The notes under the pieces were generated by a model. The model was not told where the DNA came from and ran no database searches. It saw only the letters and a list, made by a program, of their open reading frames with translations. The translations under genes were made by a program, and so were the position numbers. This document shows positions 48,768 through 60,779 of a DNA stretch of 64,000 nucleotides, piece by piece (the first letter of the stretch is position 1; each line of letters begins with the position of its first letter). Source of the DNA: Isochrysis galbana. Its lineage: Eukaryota > Haptophyta > Isochrysidales > Isochrysidaceae. The stretch spans positions 4,669,724 to 4,733,723 of the forward strand of contig CM030938.1 in assembly GCA_018136815.1 (NCBI GenBank). The letters are read 5' to 3'.

Positions 48768-49150
48768 CTATCAGTAAACTGATGGGGTCATGGAACGCGT
48801 GCCGCCTCCCTCCCTCGCTGTCACGGCCCTCGCCGCGATGGACGAAGGAATGCAGGACACGCCGCTGTCGCCGAAGCGTCCGCTCCAGGATGATCCCCCC
48901 AGCCAGGTGGGCACAGGAGCCAGCGGGCCTCGCACGCGCATCACCGAGAACAGCGAGCCCACAACCTGCATGCTGGCAACAGCCAGCATGCAGCACACCC
49001 ACATCACATTCCACAGCCACACCACACCAGAGGGACGCTCCACTAGGGAAGGCCTCCGGGCCGGGACCCTACACAGCCGCGATACTGACCTAAGATCAGT
49101 TGGGAATGGGATCGCGTGCGATAATACTTCTAGAATAGAATCGCGATACT
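48768..49150 (+). mobile_element. Family A element 5-prime end, hairpin plus MERVPP ORF
   Basis: CTATCAGT AA ACTGATGG (48768-48785) is an 8-bp stem with one G.U pair, then GGTC and ATG at 48790. The ORF has 120 codons, MERVPPPSLAV..., with a mid-part DTPLSPKRPLQDD. The 3-prime flank holds repeated AATCGCGATACT words (49135-49195). Confidence 0.65.
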
Positions 49151-49194
49151 AATAAACACTAAGATAATACTTCCCTCATAGAATCGCGATACTG

Positions 49195-49320
49195 AACTAA
49201 AGAGGGAACTGGGGAAGGGGGAGGGGGTTGTTAGGGGTTAAGGTTGGGTAGAGAGGAGGTCCACAAGCACACTGCCTTACGCCGCACGTGTAGCGGAGAT
49301 TTTTAAGAAGATTTTTTTTT
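49195..49320 (+). repeat. Dispersed repeat R5, copy 2
   Basis: Reverse complement of about 29010-28860. Confidence 0.65.
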
Positions 49321-49572
49321 CAAAGCCAATGGGGGCAGAAGCTTCCCATTCAACGTGGCGAGCGAAGTCCCCCAACCAAGGATGCTCGCTCTCGCCATTG
49401 GCCTTCCTCCGTAACGGCGGAAGCACTAGCTTACCCGAGCGATAAACGAAGACGATGATATAGAGAGCATCATAGTAAATGGAGCCGAACTTAAGATGAG
49501 CCAGTTTGCCGACGACACACAACTCTTAGTGGCGGACTATAGCAGCCTAGCACGCTCCCTTAGCTGGGTGGC
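49318..49572 (+). pseudogene. LINE reverse transcriptase fragment, frameshifted
   Basis: Reads NGGRSFPFN, then a disrupted VPQG block, then INEDDDIESIIVNGAELKMS and QFADDTQLLVADYSSLARS. This matches the LINE ORF2 around its catalytic FADD (INEDDNIEGIIVNGAELKIS). Small indels around 49360-49430 break the frame. The fragment stops at a TIR element. Confidence 0.85.
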
Positions 49573-49575
49573 GCG

Positions 49576-50895
49576 ACGACCGCCAATTCTTCACGGGTAG
49601 AGCGTGAGGGCTCTGAGGGCGCGTGGCGCGTGACGGAGGGGGGGAGAGGGGGGGCGAATCGCACCATTTCTTGGCGAAGATTTTCGTCGCGTCAGGTAGC
49701 CCCCCCCCCGGAGCTTTTTTATTGGGCATCGCGCCACGGTCAAAAACGCTGCCCAGCCCTTACTTATGTTTATAAAGCCCCGGTTTGATAGGGCGGTCAA
49801 ACAGGGTTTTTTATTAGGGGTAGGGGTAGCGAAAATGGCCATCTCACGGTTGAAAAAATTTGAGGATTTCCTTCGGCTTCGGTAGAAAGTTCCCTATACA
49901 CCCGACAAACACATATCCAGGGCCCATTAGGACCAAGACCCCCCCCCTTGGGTCCTCACAACAAAACGTAACCAAAAACCAACAAAAGGTCGCAAAGGCG
50001 GCCGAGAAGCTCAACTTCAAATCGAGACCGGGCACGGTGCGTGCCCGATTTCGACGATCCACCCGGATGAGGAGGCCCGCCAGACACCAAATACACAGGG
50101 GCCACCCGCACAGTCACGCCAATCGGGCGAACCGCGCGCCGAAATCTCGTCGAAATCAGCCAGGCCAGCCGTGGAGCCCATTGGACGTCCGACGTCTCCG
50201 AGGGAGGCCTGGAGAGCCCAAATTCGAACTGATCCCGGGCGCGCCGCGCGCCCGTTTTCGACAATCCATCCAGATGAGTGACCCCGCCAGACATCAAATA
50301 CACAGGGGCCACCCGCACAGTCACGCCAATCGGGCGAACCGCGCGCCGAAATCTCGTATCTCGTCGAAGTCAGCCAGCCGTGGAGCCCATTGGACGTCCG
50401 ACGTCTCCGATGGAGGCCCGGAGAGCCCAACTTCGAACTGATCCCGGGCGAGCCGCGTGCCCGTTTTCGACATTCCATCCAGATGAGTGACCCCGCCAGA
50501 CATCAAATACACAGGGGCCACCCGCACAGTCACGCCAATCGGGCGAACCGCGCGGGCAATGATGCCAGAGGGTCAGAGGGTGGTCGGACTGTCGGCAGCC
50601 CGACACGGCGCTGCATCGGACGGGAATCAAATGCCGAATGTAGCTTAGATATAGAGGAACCGATCCCCCCGCGGGCGCGACCGCCAATTCTTTACGGGTA
50701 GAGCGCGAGCGCGCGTGACGGAGGGGGAGAGAGGGGGGGCGGATCGCACCATTTCTTGGCGAAGATTTTCGTCGCGTCAGGTAGCCCCCCCGGAGGTTTT
50801 TTATTGGGCATCTCGCCACGGTCAAAAAATGCAGCCCGGCCCTTACTAATGGTTAAAAAGCCCCTGTTTGCCCGCCCTAGGTTTGACCGCCCTAC
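49576..50895 (+). mobile_element. TIR element with internal 208-bp tandem repeats and near-identical ~215-bp end segments
   Basis: TAGGGCGGTCAAAC (49789-49802) and its inverse GTTTGACCGCCCTA (50881-50894) form terminal inverted repeats. A ~215-base segment (CCGCCAATTCTT..., CACCATTTCTTGGCGAAGAT, CGCGTCAGGTAGCCCCCC) occurs at 49576-49788 and again at 50682-50885. Either two copies abut, or the segment acts as a direct terminal repeat. No transposase ORF is visible, so the element would be non-autonomous. Confidence 0.65.
50020..50560 (+). repeat. Tandem array, ~208-bp unit, about 2.6 copies
   Basis: CAGTCACGCCAATCGGGCGA starts at 50111, 50318 and 50527, giving intervals of 207 and 209. The unit also holds CCATCCAGATGAGTGACCCC and GGACGTCCGACGTCTCCGA. 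Confidence 0.9.
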
Positions 50896-50919
50896 AATGG
50901 TTGCAATGGTGTGCCGTTC

Positions 50920-51090
50920 ACGTGCTTCGCGGGCATGCGCGCGCGGTGTCTCGCGCGCACCTAGTTGGGAGGGGCATCCGAGCGCGGGCGCTTTGGAGAC
51001 GGGCGTGCTCATGAGCAAGTCGTCGTCCTCGGCGGTGTCGGTGCGGGGAGCCGCGGGGCGCGCCCCATGACCCTATCAGTTTACTGATAG
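50920..51090 (-). mobile_element. Family A element 5-prime end, inverted copy
   Basis: Minus strand: CTATCAGT AA ACTGATAG (51090-51073), a perfect stem, then GGTC and ATGGGGCGCGCC at 51068. The frame breaks after about 20 codons, but EDDDLLMSTPV follows in another frame, like the TDSDVDMI region of family B. Confidence 0.65.
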
Positions 51091-51946
51091 TTTGGTAGTT
51101 CCCATGATCACGGATTCTGCATGCCAACGCCCTTCGCATACGCGCTAAGCATATCGCTCGCGCGTTATTGCAATTCATGTTGGATGGCAATGTTGAAATA
51201 TGCGTGGCTTCCTCACAACACATCTTGTCAGCAGCAGCAGTCAGCAGCGCCTGCCGAGTGCGCACGGTAGGGCACACGGCGAGCAAGGGACCGGCGATCG
51301 CAAGTCGAGAAGCCTGGGGGGCAACCGGCCTCGCACACACATGATCGCCCGATGATGCAAGCGCTGCGCGCCGCAACAACAAGTAGCAGCAGGGGTGAAG
51401 GAGTGAGGACATCATGAAGAGCACAGGCACGTCCCGGACCATGGAGTGGAACGGGGGAAACGGTTGTGGGCATGCCCATACTGCCAGCGGCGTGCAGGGC
51501 GACAAAGATGGGGGGGTTGGGACGGCACACACAGATAGATTTTGCCTGGAGCGTGCATGCCGCCGTGAGAGGTCCACGCGCACGCGCTGGGTAGGACAGG
51601 GAGACTCTAGTCACGGAAAGGGGCGACGCGAGGCGTGCGCTTGCCGTGGGCTCAGCGTCCCGGTTCACTGAGAGTCGCAAGCGGTGTGGCGCACGCCTAC
51701 ACCAACCATGGGGGCACTGTGACAGTGACAGTGGAATGCGACACGCGGTGACCAGGAGACGCGGACATTGCAGCGTCGTTTGCGAGCATTGCACACAAGG
51801 CCCGAGGTCCATACGCCAAAAGGCTTGCTTGCGCGAGGGCGCGGGGCAGCGTTCCGCTCCCGACAGGCTTGAGTCGCCTCGCGATGCTGGTTCGAGGCCG
51901 GAAGCGCGTCAGAAGGCTCTTCGTTTGGTCCGCCAGCCTGGGGGCT
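51091..51946. other. Intergenic, 3-prime flank of the aminotransferase
   Basis: Overlapping ORFs on both strands lack domain signal. No supported gene. Confidence 0.3.
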
Positions 51947-53296
51947 TTAGGCGGAACCGACGGCGTCATCGCGCGCGGCGCGAAGCACCTTGGCCATCTG
52001 GTCAAAATCCTCAGCATCGAAGACTGCAGGCAGACGGCAGTCGATGGCCATCTTAATGAGGCGCTCAGTGCGCGGCAGTTCCTCCTTGGGGAGGGCGTAC
52101 TGCCAGCAACGGAAGTTGCGCGCATTGTCGCGGGCGCCAAAAAGGCCAACCGGAAGTCCACGACGCTTGGAGGCCGCAAGGAAGGCGTCGACCTCGTCGG
52201 GAGTCATGCGCAGGTTGATCTGGGTGGGGTGGAGTGGTGGGGTGGAGTGACGGTTAGTGCGGGGGCGGGGGGGGGGGGGGGTGCGGCGGCAACGGCGCCG
52301 TTGAGCGGCGTGCACCTGCAGCGAGTCCTTGACAGGGCGGACGCGCGGGTTGTATGGCGGGATCTCGAACTCTTCGATGTCATTTAGCTGACCGACGATG
52401 CGCTCGTACATCTCGTTGTAGCGCTCCACGCGCTCCTCGATGTTGGCAATCTGAGGACGAATGCACGCGGCAGCGAGGTCGTTCATCCGAAGGGAGTAGT
52501 TGGGAGTCTCGAGCTTGACGCGGTCGAAGACGGCGTCCGGGGGTGAGACGACGTGTTGCGAGTACAGGCGCTCGTAGCATCCAGCGTAGCAATAGGCACG
52601 CGCGGCAAACTCGTCGTCGTCGGTGCAGAAGAAGCCGCCCTCGCCAGAGTTGATGACCTTGGCGGACTGGGTGGAGTAGCATGCAACAGCCGCCTTGCGG
52701 CCGAGCTGAACACCGTCCCACTGGATGCCGAGCGCGTGCGCACAGTCCTCGACGACGGTGATGCCCTCTGCGTCGGCGATCTCATAGATCTCTTGCATCT
52801 CGGCGACCTTGCCGCGCATGTGCGTGAGCATCAGATACTTGGCGGGCTCGCCGGTCGCCTTGGCGGCGGCTATCTTGGCGCGGAGGTCGTCGGGGCACAT
52901 GACGTAGGCATCGGTCGACTCAACGTACAACGGCTCGCCGCCAGCGTGGTGGACGGCTGATGGGACTGCCGTGAAAGAGAAGGCGTTGCAGAGCACTTTA
53001 TCGCCAGGTTGCACGCCGGCAACCTTGAGCGCAATGAAGAGGGCAGAGCCGCACGAGTTGAAGCCAACAACGTATTTGAACCCGGTGTATTCCGCCATAT
53101 CAGCCTCTGCGAGCGCGGTCTCGGAGAGGTAGCCGGGCGTGTAGCGGAAGAGCGCGCCCGACTCCATTAGCTCCATCGCGCGACGGCGGCCGGCCTCGGG
53201 AATAGGGTCGGGCGCTGAGATGGCCTTGGAGAAGGTGGGGCCCTGGATGGGCTCCTCGTCGGTGACGGAGCCCGTGCCCGGCTGGACAGCCACCAT
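51947..53296 (-). CDS. DegT/DnrJ/EryC1/StrS-family PLP aminotransferase, two exons
   Basis: These enzymes make amino sugars from keto-sugar nucleotides. Translation from ATG 53296 gives ~417 residues. Visible blocks: FNSCGSALFIALKVAGVQPGDKVLCNAFSF (cofactor-phosphate region and GD-V motif), VVEDCAHALG with the Asp that contacts the PLP ring nitrogen, and YSTQSAKVINSGEGGFF where the Lys should form the Schiff base. Further on is NYSLRMNDLAAACIRPQ. A GT-AG intron lies at 52315-52220. It is 96 bases, has no stop and keeps frame, so an unspliced product would just carry 32 extra residues rich in Arg and Pro. The core resumes as INLRMTPDEVDAFL to TAA. The frame is open upstream to 53632, and an acceptor-like CAG precedes TGRSQAPQ, so another 5-prime exon is possible. 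The substrate is unknown. Confidence 0.85.
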   Translation of the reverse strand: MVAVQPGTGSVTDEEPIQGPTFSKAISAPDPIPEAGRRRAMELMESGALFRYTPGYLSETALAEADMAEYTGFKYVVGFNSCGSALFIALKVAGVQPGDKVLCNAFSFTAVPSAVHHAGGEPLYVESTDAYVMCPDDLRAKIAAAKATGEPAKYLMLTHMRGKVAEMQEIYEIADAEGITVVEDCAHALGIQWDGVQLGRKAAVACYSTQSAKVINSGEGGFFCTDDDEFAARAYCYAGCYERLYSQHVVSPPDAVFDRVKLETPNYSLRMNDLAAACIRPQIANIEERVERYNEMYERIVGQLNDIEEFEIPPYNPRVRPVKDSLQVHAAQRRRCRRTPPPPRPRTNRHSTPPLHPTQINLRMTPDEVDAFLAASKRRGLPVGLFGARDNARNFRCWQYALPKEELPRTERLIKMAIDCRLPAVFDAEDFDQMAKVLRAARDDAVGSA

Positions 53297-54130
53297 TTGA
53301 GGCGCCTGGCTACGTCCAGTCTGTGGGAAGGGGGGGGGAGACGATACAATGAGCGCCAGCAACGGGGATGCCGGCGGGGGAGGCGGGAGATGTGATGGCC
53401 TTGGACCAAGCGGCAGACGCCACGTGTTTCCTGGGGTCCAGTGTGTGCTTCCCACAGTATCAGAAACCTCAACATCAGCGCGGAAGTTGTGTACGAGATG
53501 GGGGGGGGGGGGCGGGGGGCGCAAAGAGGGAGGAAAGGGGGCCGCAGGAAGCCCGGGAGGGGGGAAGAGGCGGCGAAGACAGCGGGGCATGGGCGTCGCG
53601 TGTTGCTCGCCAGTCATCAGGAAATTATGCACTTCTCTCTCAAGAGTGGCGCTACCCCCGCATGTTCCTCAGAACATGCCCTTCCATCCAGAGGACGAGC
53701 GCAGCCCAAGCAAGAGAGGAAGAGCAGGGGACCGAAAGGCGGGGCGGGAATTGGGGAGAAAATGCAAACGAGCGTGCGGGAAGGAGGATTCTCAGTAGGC
53801 TGCGCCTGGGTGGATCCGCAGTGGATAAGCTTGCGAGAAGCAGCAAAGTGAAAGGGTGCATTGGTGGAGGGGACTTGCGCCTGCACGTGCGACGGCACAA
53901 GGAGCGCGCCAAGGGTATGGGCGACATGGGACCCTCGCCGCATTTTTCGAGAGGATTCATCCCGGTGAGTTCCCCTATCCCGTCGAGAGCATTAGCGGGG
54001 CGAGAGAGAAGCGTGTGGTGTGTGGGGGCTCCACAGAGGGCACGAAAGCAGAGTTTGACAGGTTTGCAAAGGAAAGCATCCTTAAGGCTTCGGCGTGGAT
54101 CCTCAGTGAGCTAGCCCTTTACCTCCTCCT
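53297..54130. other. Aminotransferase upstream region, no other gene supported
   Basis: May contain a 5-prime exon of the aminotransferase on the minus strand. Plus-strand ORFs here are antisense or low-complexity. Confidence 0.35.
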
Positions 54131-55262
<1,132 letters not shown>

Positions 55263-56219
55263 TCGAGATCCGTTACTAGAGGGGTAAGAGCGAGCGGGGG
55301 GGGGGGCGCGGGGGGCGCGGGAGAGAGATGGCGAGGCGATCTCGTAAGAGAGCGAGAGATCGCCGTCGTGGGAGAGAGTTCTACCGCAACTTCCTATAAA
55401 TACCGACCCTTCGGCGAAAGGTCGGCGAGTCGTCCTTCCCCCCACCGCGGCGGAGGGGTGGGGACGTAAGAGAAGCCGCGCGGAGACAGAAAGGAACTCG
55501 CGCGGGAGGCGACGGCCAGCGTGGCAAGAAGCCTAAGCGGGAATATTGTAATAATAAGGTGTTTATGTGGTCTGCAGAGACACAAGGCGGGGAGGGAGGC
55601 GGTGAGAGGGTAAAAGAGTGGAGGGGAGAGAATAGATAAGAGAGAGGAGAAAAGAAAAGGAAGAGCGAGCCACGGGTGCCCGTTTCTCTCTCTCTCTGTC
55701 GTCGTCGCCTCCCCGCCCCCCGCCGCCCTTCTTCTCTTCTCTTCTCTTCTCCTCCTCTACTCTAAAGTAGGTAGAAGGTAGAAGTAGTCTACTGCTCTAA
55801 GGATCAGCCCCATTTCTACGGGTGAGAAGAAAAGATGGCGCACGGTGGTGTGCAGAGGAGAGGGCTTGGGCCCGGCCAGGTCTTCGCGGATTTTGTTTGA
55901 AAAAGAATTGGGTTGGCTCGAAGGAGAACATTTTGGACCGAAACTTGGGCGGGAAGCCGAGGGGACAGCGCGAAATTTGGGGTCACGGGGCGGGGCGCTG
56001 GGCGCTGGCGCGGGTGCGGGCGGGCCGACGGGGAGAGGGGAGAGGGGAAGAGGGGGAGAGGAGGGGAGAGGGGGAAGGGGAGGGGGTGGCGGTAGGGGTG
56101 GCGTGGGGGCTGGGGGTTGGGGTCGGGGGTGGCGGTGGAGGCCGGGGAGCGAGACGACAGGCATGCGCAACCGCAACCGCAAGCGGCCTCGACTTGTCGG
56201 CACCTAGAACCCTAGATGG
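55263..56219. other. Intergenic, GC-rich, no supported gene
   Basis: The G-run ORFs at 55820-56210 are Gly/Arg-rich on every frame. Confidence 0.35.
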
Positions 56220-56220
56220 T

Positions 56221-56400
56221 AGATGGGAAATACGGTGCTGGGGCCTGCAAATACAGCCAAATACATATGTATTTGGCCTCCGGCCAAATACATTTCAAAT
56301 GCATTCGAGGCCTACAACCCAGGACACGCTTCAAATACAGCCAAATACATATGTATTTGGCCTCTGTCCCAATAATACGGTAACTCCGTATTTCCCATCT
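56221..56400. mobile_element. 180-bp MITE-like element with 15-bp TIRs and two 20-bp palindromes
   Basis: AGATGGGAAATACGG (56221-56235) is inverted as CCGTATTTCCCATCT (56386-56400). Inside, the perfect palindrome CCAAATACATATGTATTTGG occurs at 56257-56276 and again at 56341-56360. CACCTAG words flank both sides (56200 and 56403). No coding capacity. Confidence 0.75.
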
Positions 56401-56863
56401 AGGCACCTAACACCTCGCCCGTTGCCGAGGGACGGTGACAGGTGGGCCTCGAACGTAAACACACGTAATCATGACCATGTTCTTCCCTATCCCGTATCCC
56501 AACCCCCTCCCCCCCTGTTTCCATGGGTCTCCTTGCCTCTTTGGGAACTGCCCTCCAGAGCTAGCTGTTCACACATGCTACACGTGAAGAGGAAACTGCG
56601 AGAGTGGCCGTCGGGGCCCCGTCGGCGGCGCGCGCGTCCTCGTCTATTATTATATTTGATTATTTGCACCTCCTCCTCGTCGGCACATCTTCGCTCTCTC
56701 ACACATCTATCTCTCAACGAGAAGGAGGAGAAGGAGGAGAAGGAGGAGAAGGGGCGGGGGGGGGGGGGGGGGGGCGGCGGCAACAATGAATGGGACGAGA
56801 CGCGCAAGGAAGGGCGGGGGGAATCTCTCTTCTCTCTCTTCTCTCTCTCTCTTCTCTCTCTCT

Positions 56864-56927
<64 letters not shown>

Positions 56928-57332
56928 TCTCTCTCTCTCTCTCTCTTTCTTCTCTCTCTCTCTCTCTCCCCTCCCCCTCTCCCCCCCGAGGGCGACCCGC
57001 GCGGGGGGGGGGGGGGTGGAACGCTCGCGTTGTGCCCCTTCGTGGAGACGTCTCTCTCTCTCGGCGGGCGCTCGCTCTCTCGCCTCAGCGCACCTCTCCA
57101 TTTCGTTAGTCTCACGTGGTGCACAACCCAATAACTGAAACGGCGGCCACGGGCGAGCCGCCCGCCGGAGCCTCGCTCGAGCCCCACCGCTCCACTCGCT
57201 CTTTCCTCTTCACCAAGCCTTTTTCTAACGTGAACAGGGGTCCGTCCCACCGGGAGCCCGACGAGCTCCTCTCTCCTCGTCTCTCGGGGGAAGTACTATG
57301 TGTCCCTGACGAAGAATCCCCTTCTGGCCTCT

Positions 57333-57369
<37 letters not shown>

Positions 57370-57787
57370 CTTTCGCATCTCTTCTTCGCAGCACTTCCCT
57401 CTCTCCCCCTCGATCTCCTCTCTTTGAACGCCTCTGTTTTTCTCTCTTACTCAGTTGAAAACCTCAGCGTCCGACAACTCTCCTCCTCTTCTCCCTTCGA
57501 ATCTTGCGCGCCTCCACAATGTTCTCTTCTCTCTCTCTCCCTCCCTCCCTCCCTCCCTCCCTCCCTCTCTCTCTCTCTCTCAGTCCAGGAGCACCTGGGA
57601 GTTTCATCATCTAACGTCTTCCTGATAATAAGAAGGAAAGCCTCCTCCCCGTGGAAGACCGAGGGTCTGAAGTCTCTCTCTCTCTTCTCTCTTCTCTCTC
57701 CTCTATTCACTCTCTCTCTCTCTCTCCCCTCCCCCCCCTCTCGCCCTCTCTCTCCCCCGCCCGGGGGGGGGGGGGGCTGGAAACGGG

Positions 57788-57824
<37 letters not shown>

Positions 57825-57987
57825 AGCAGGCGGTGTAGAGGAGGAAGGGAGGGGGCGTCCAGATGGAAACTCACCTATCCAGTTCGTTTTCTTACTCTCC
57901 TCGCCCCCTCCTCCCAGCTCCCTTGCGCCACCGTCCTCCCCACCGTGCTCTCCCTTTCCTTCCCCCCACCATCCCTCCCTCCCACAG
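56401..57987. repeat. CT-rich region, no supported gene
   Basis: (CT)n and TTCTCTCT tracts at 56825-56985, 57338-57365, 57525-57580 and 57675-57750, and (GA)n at 57793-57825. The Ser/Leu-rich ORFs are artefacts. A mixed-composition stretch at 57100-57300 shows no domain. Confidence 0.6.
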
Positions 57988-58275
57988 ATGTCCTCCTTTC
58001 TCATGGCGGCCCGGCGCGGCCTACACACCAGCCTCGCATCTCGCCGGCATCGGATCAATCCGTCCGCCCTCCCGAGGATCGAGAGCGCGCGCAGGGTCCT
58101 CGATGAGCACCGGGAGACCCTCGGAGACTTCCACCCCTCAACGCTCACTGCAATGGGCCAGCTCGCCGACGCCCTCCGGGGCTCTGGCTGCAAGGAGCTG
58201 GCCGGAGAGGCCACCATTCTCGCCATTGAGGCCGAGCAAGCATGGAGGTTCCTCGGAGCAGGCAGGATCCGTTAA
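57988..58275 (+). CDS. Short protein with TPR-like helical segment and possible mitochondrial leader
   Basis: 95 residues. The start MSSFLMAARRGLHTSLASRR is Arg-rich and amphipathic, like a mitochondrial presequence. ARRVLDEHRETLGDFHPSTL followed by TAMGQLADALRGSG has the look of kinesin-light-chain type TPRs. The ATG follows CCTCCCACAG, which could be a splice acceptor, so this may be a last exon and the N-terminus may differ. Too short for a full TPR domain; it may be a gene fragment. Confidence 0.45.
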   Translation: MSSFLMAARRGLHTSLASRRHRINPSALPRIESARRVLDEHRETLGDFHPSTLTAMGQLADALRGSGCKELAGEATILAIEAEQAWRFLGAGRIR

Positions 58276-59121
58276 GATCGAGCCTCTTGCATGATCAAGA
58301 AGGCCGAGAGCGCCGCCGGCAACTCGGCACCTCTCGGCAGCACCTTTAGGACTCTTGCTCTCCTGCCGATGAACGCGAACGTAGTGCACGTTGCGCGTCG
58401 CGCGGATGATATGGTTTTTGTCGCATGTCCCCTTGCCCCTCTCCGTTGATCTCCCCGCCCAACTTCCTCCCTATTAGCACGTGCAGGCGCCCGCGATGGC
58501 TGCTGCGGTTACGCTTGTTTGCATGATATGCAAGTCAGCACCCGTGCCGCTCTAGTGTTTGGAGTGCGCATCGGCATGATGCCCCGTCCTGCTCCTCCGT
58601 CTGTCTTGCGCTTTCTCCTCAGTTCGTCCCGCCCTCTCAATATGTTGCCACCGTCTTCTCCCTTCTGCCAACACCTGCTCGCTTTCTGCATTGCTCTTCA
58701 CTCCCTTTCCCATACCCTCCCGCACTCTTTGTGGGCCATGTGTGTCCCCGCCGCATAGTGAGCGCGCTCTGCCAAACGGGCCTGCTGTGCAGCTGCAAAT
58801 CGTACTGTACTGCTGCATGCTGTTCAACTGCTCAATTGTCGTTGAGACAGGTGCGAGGAGCAGATACACGTTGTTTTGCAGCTTGTCTTGAGACACCAAT
58901 TGTGCGCCTGTACCTGCTTACGCCAAGATTGCTAATTCAAAAAAAATGAAGGTGCAGGTGTTGGTCGTGGGGGTGGTGTGGATGGAGCTGTAGACCTTTG
59001 CCAGCCAGTGAGTGAACATGAGGAGTGGGGAGACATCAAGCGCGGGGCGTGGACTGAGGGTGGGGAAGGCCCAGACGGGACACTCGACACTCGATCTCGA
59101 TGGCTCAGCACACTAGGAACA
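58276..59121. other. Intergenic, no supported gene
   Basis: Short ORFs only. It ends at a family C element. Confidence 0.3.
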
Positions 59122-59715
59122 ACTAAGTTTGTACTTGGTCGCCATGGAGCGCGCCGGCGCGGCTCTTCTCTCCCTCGGCCCCCCCGCCGAGGGCGCCTCC
59201 CAGTCCCCATGGAACAATCGCAAACGAGGCAACCGCGTCCGCGTCCGCCATTAGAGGTTAGAGGCCGAGCAAGTGTGAGGTAATAATAATATTATTGTGG
59301 CTACCTAAAAAGAAAACAAGCACATATGGATGACAAAAAAATCACCTGGCCCTCTTTTGACGGAACGCGACTTTGTGAGACCTCGGTCGCGCGCCACACG
59401 GCCCGTGGCTCCAGCCACACCCGGCACAACAGCTATGCTGGCCTCCCCTCGTGGGGAGCAGCAGACTACAGACAACAACAGACCAGCAACACACTTGAAG
59501 CTTGGAGCACCACCTCCCCATTGCCCATTGGCCATTGGGCATGCCTTACTTACGGCTTACGGCAGACAGAGGTCAAGTGGTGTTCCGTCGAAAGAGGGCC
59601 TTCTGTCCCACATTCGACGGATCGCGACCTCCTCTCCTACCCTGGACCCTGGCGACGGCCGCGCTACTTTGGCAGCGCGGCCCGAGCCCGAAACCGGGTG
59701 GCCATTAAGCTTAAG
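59122..59715 (+). mobile_element. Family C element, hairpin plus MERAGAALL start, decayed
   Basis: ACTAAGT TTGT ACTTGGT (59122-59139) then CGCC and ATGGAGCGCGCC at 59143. Blocks match 16336-16710: CCATGGAACAATCGCAAACG, GCGCCACACGGCC, and GCGCGGCCCGAGCCCGAAAC. About 100 extra bases at 59276-59385, containing AATAATAATATTATT, are absent from the 16-kb copy. Confidence 0.6.
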
Positions 59716-59875
59716 GTATCGTTCCGTCAATTATGGGACATCAATCAAATAAATGGAGCAGCCATCAAATGTCCATAGTCATTCATACAACAATATTCAC
59801 AGATCCTATTGGCGACTTTTAATATCTACGACGAACACATCGCGCCGCGCGCTTTCTGAACGCGCCGTTCGGCCT

Positions 59876-60000
59876 AGGAGGTATGAGGACTAGACCCAAG
59901 CTGGGCTAATCTGGAGTGTCTCCTTCAATCGGGGCTTCTGGGTGTTTGATCCATTGGAGTTTGCGGCCGGTCTTTGCGGTTCGTCCATAAGATCGAATCG
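59876..60000 (-). pseudogene. LINE ORF2 fragment
   Basis: Minus strand reads GRTAKTGRKLQWIKHPEAPI then EGDTPD and SLGLVLI. It aligns with NPRTGRKMQWVKHPEVPMKG and GLGLLDW of the complete LINE (around 31.9 kb). Diverged, with at least one stop. Confidence 0.75.
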
Positions 60001-60039
60001 ATTTGCTCTTTTATGTGACAGTGAAACCATTGGGGTGGA

Positions 60040-60740
60040 TCTAATTTTTTTTAAAATTTTAACAAATTTTTATGGGTCGCGGCGCGGCAAAGGAACGGAA
60101 CTAGCGCTAACTCAAGACAGGACTCCCTGCCGCGGCAAGCGCAAGCACCCTTCCCCCTTATACCACCCAGCTCTTCACTAGCTTTCTACCTGCGCTAGCT
60201 GGAGCGCCCCTCCCTCCACACTCAAACAGCCCCCCACGCCAGGATCCTGTTCTGGTCTCGCAGGCAAGGGGGCCTAATGGGAGGGAGAGGAGCAACTCCT
60301 CAGAGAGGAGCTGTGGGGAAGGAGATGTCTGAGTGGGGGCGCTATACCCTTGCGCTAGGCATGGGCAGCGACGCCGCCTCAAGACATATCCTCCCTCTTG
60401 TCTTGAGTCGAAATTTTTGGTGCTTGAAACAAAGGGCGAGGGGGGTTGTGCTTCTTGGGTTGGTTGCAGTTGCAAGAGGGAGTGGGAGAGGGAGTGAAGT
60501 GTTAGAAGAAGGCCCTAGGCAGGGCACTGAGTTGTAGGTAATTGTGGCCCACAAGAGTGGGGTGAAAACGAGAAGTGTATCAACATGGGTCTTGAGTTGA
60601 AATTTTTGGTGCTTTGAACAAAGGGCGAGGGGGTTCGTGTTGTTTGGGTTGGTTGTAGAGGGAAGGGAGAGTGAGAGAGGGAGTCAAGTGTTGAAGGAGT
60701 GCCCAAGGCAGGGCACTGAGTTGTAGGTTCTTGTGGCCCA
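60040..60740 (-). repeat. Dispersed repeat R3, inverted copy of 21560-22315
   Basis: Includes the internal duplication around TTGAGT(C/T)GAAATTTTTGGTG at 60401 and 60590, as in the other copy. Confidence 0.7.
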
Positions 60741-60779
60741 CAGGAGTGGGGTGAAAACGAGAAGTGAGTCAACATGGAA

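Noticed and set aside
49576..50895. LTR retrotransposon with ~215-bp LTRs
   Set aside because: The inner sequence is 208-bp tandem repeats without gag/pol, and the ends look like inverted repeats; kept as a TIR element with the alternative noted.
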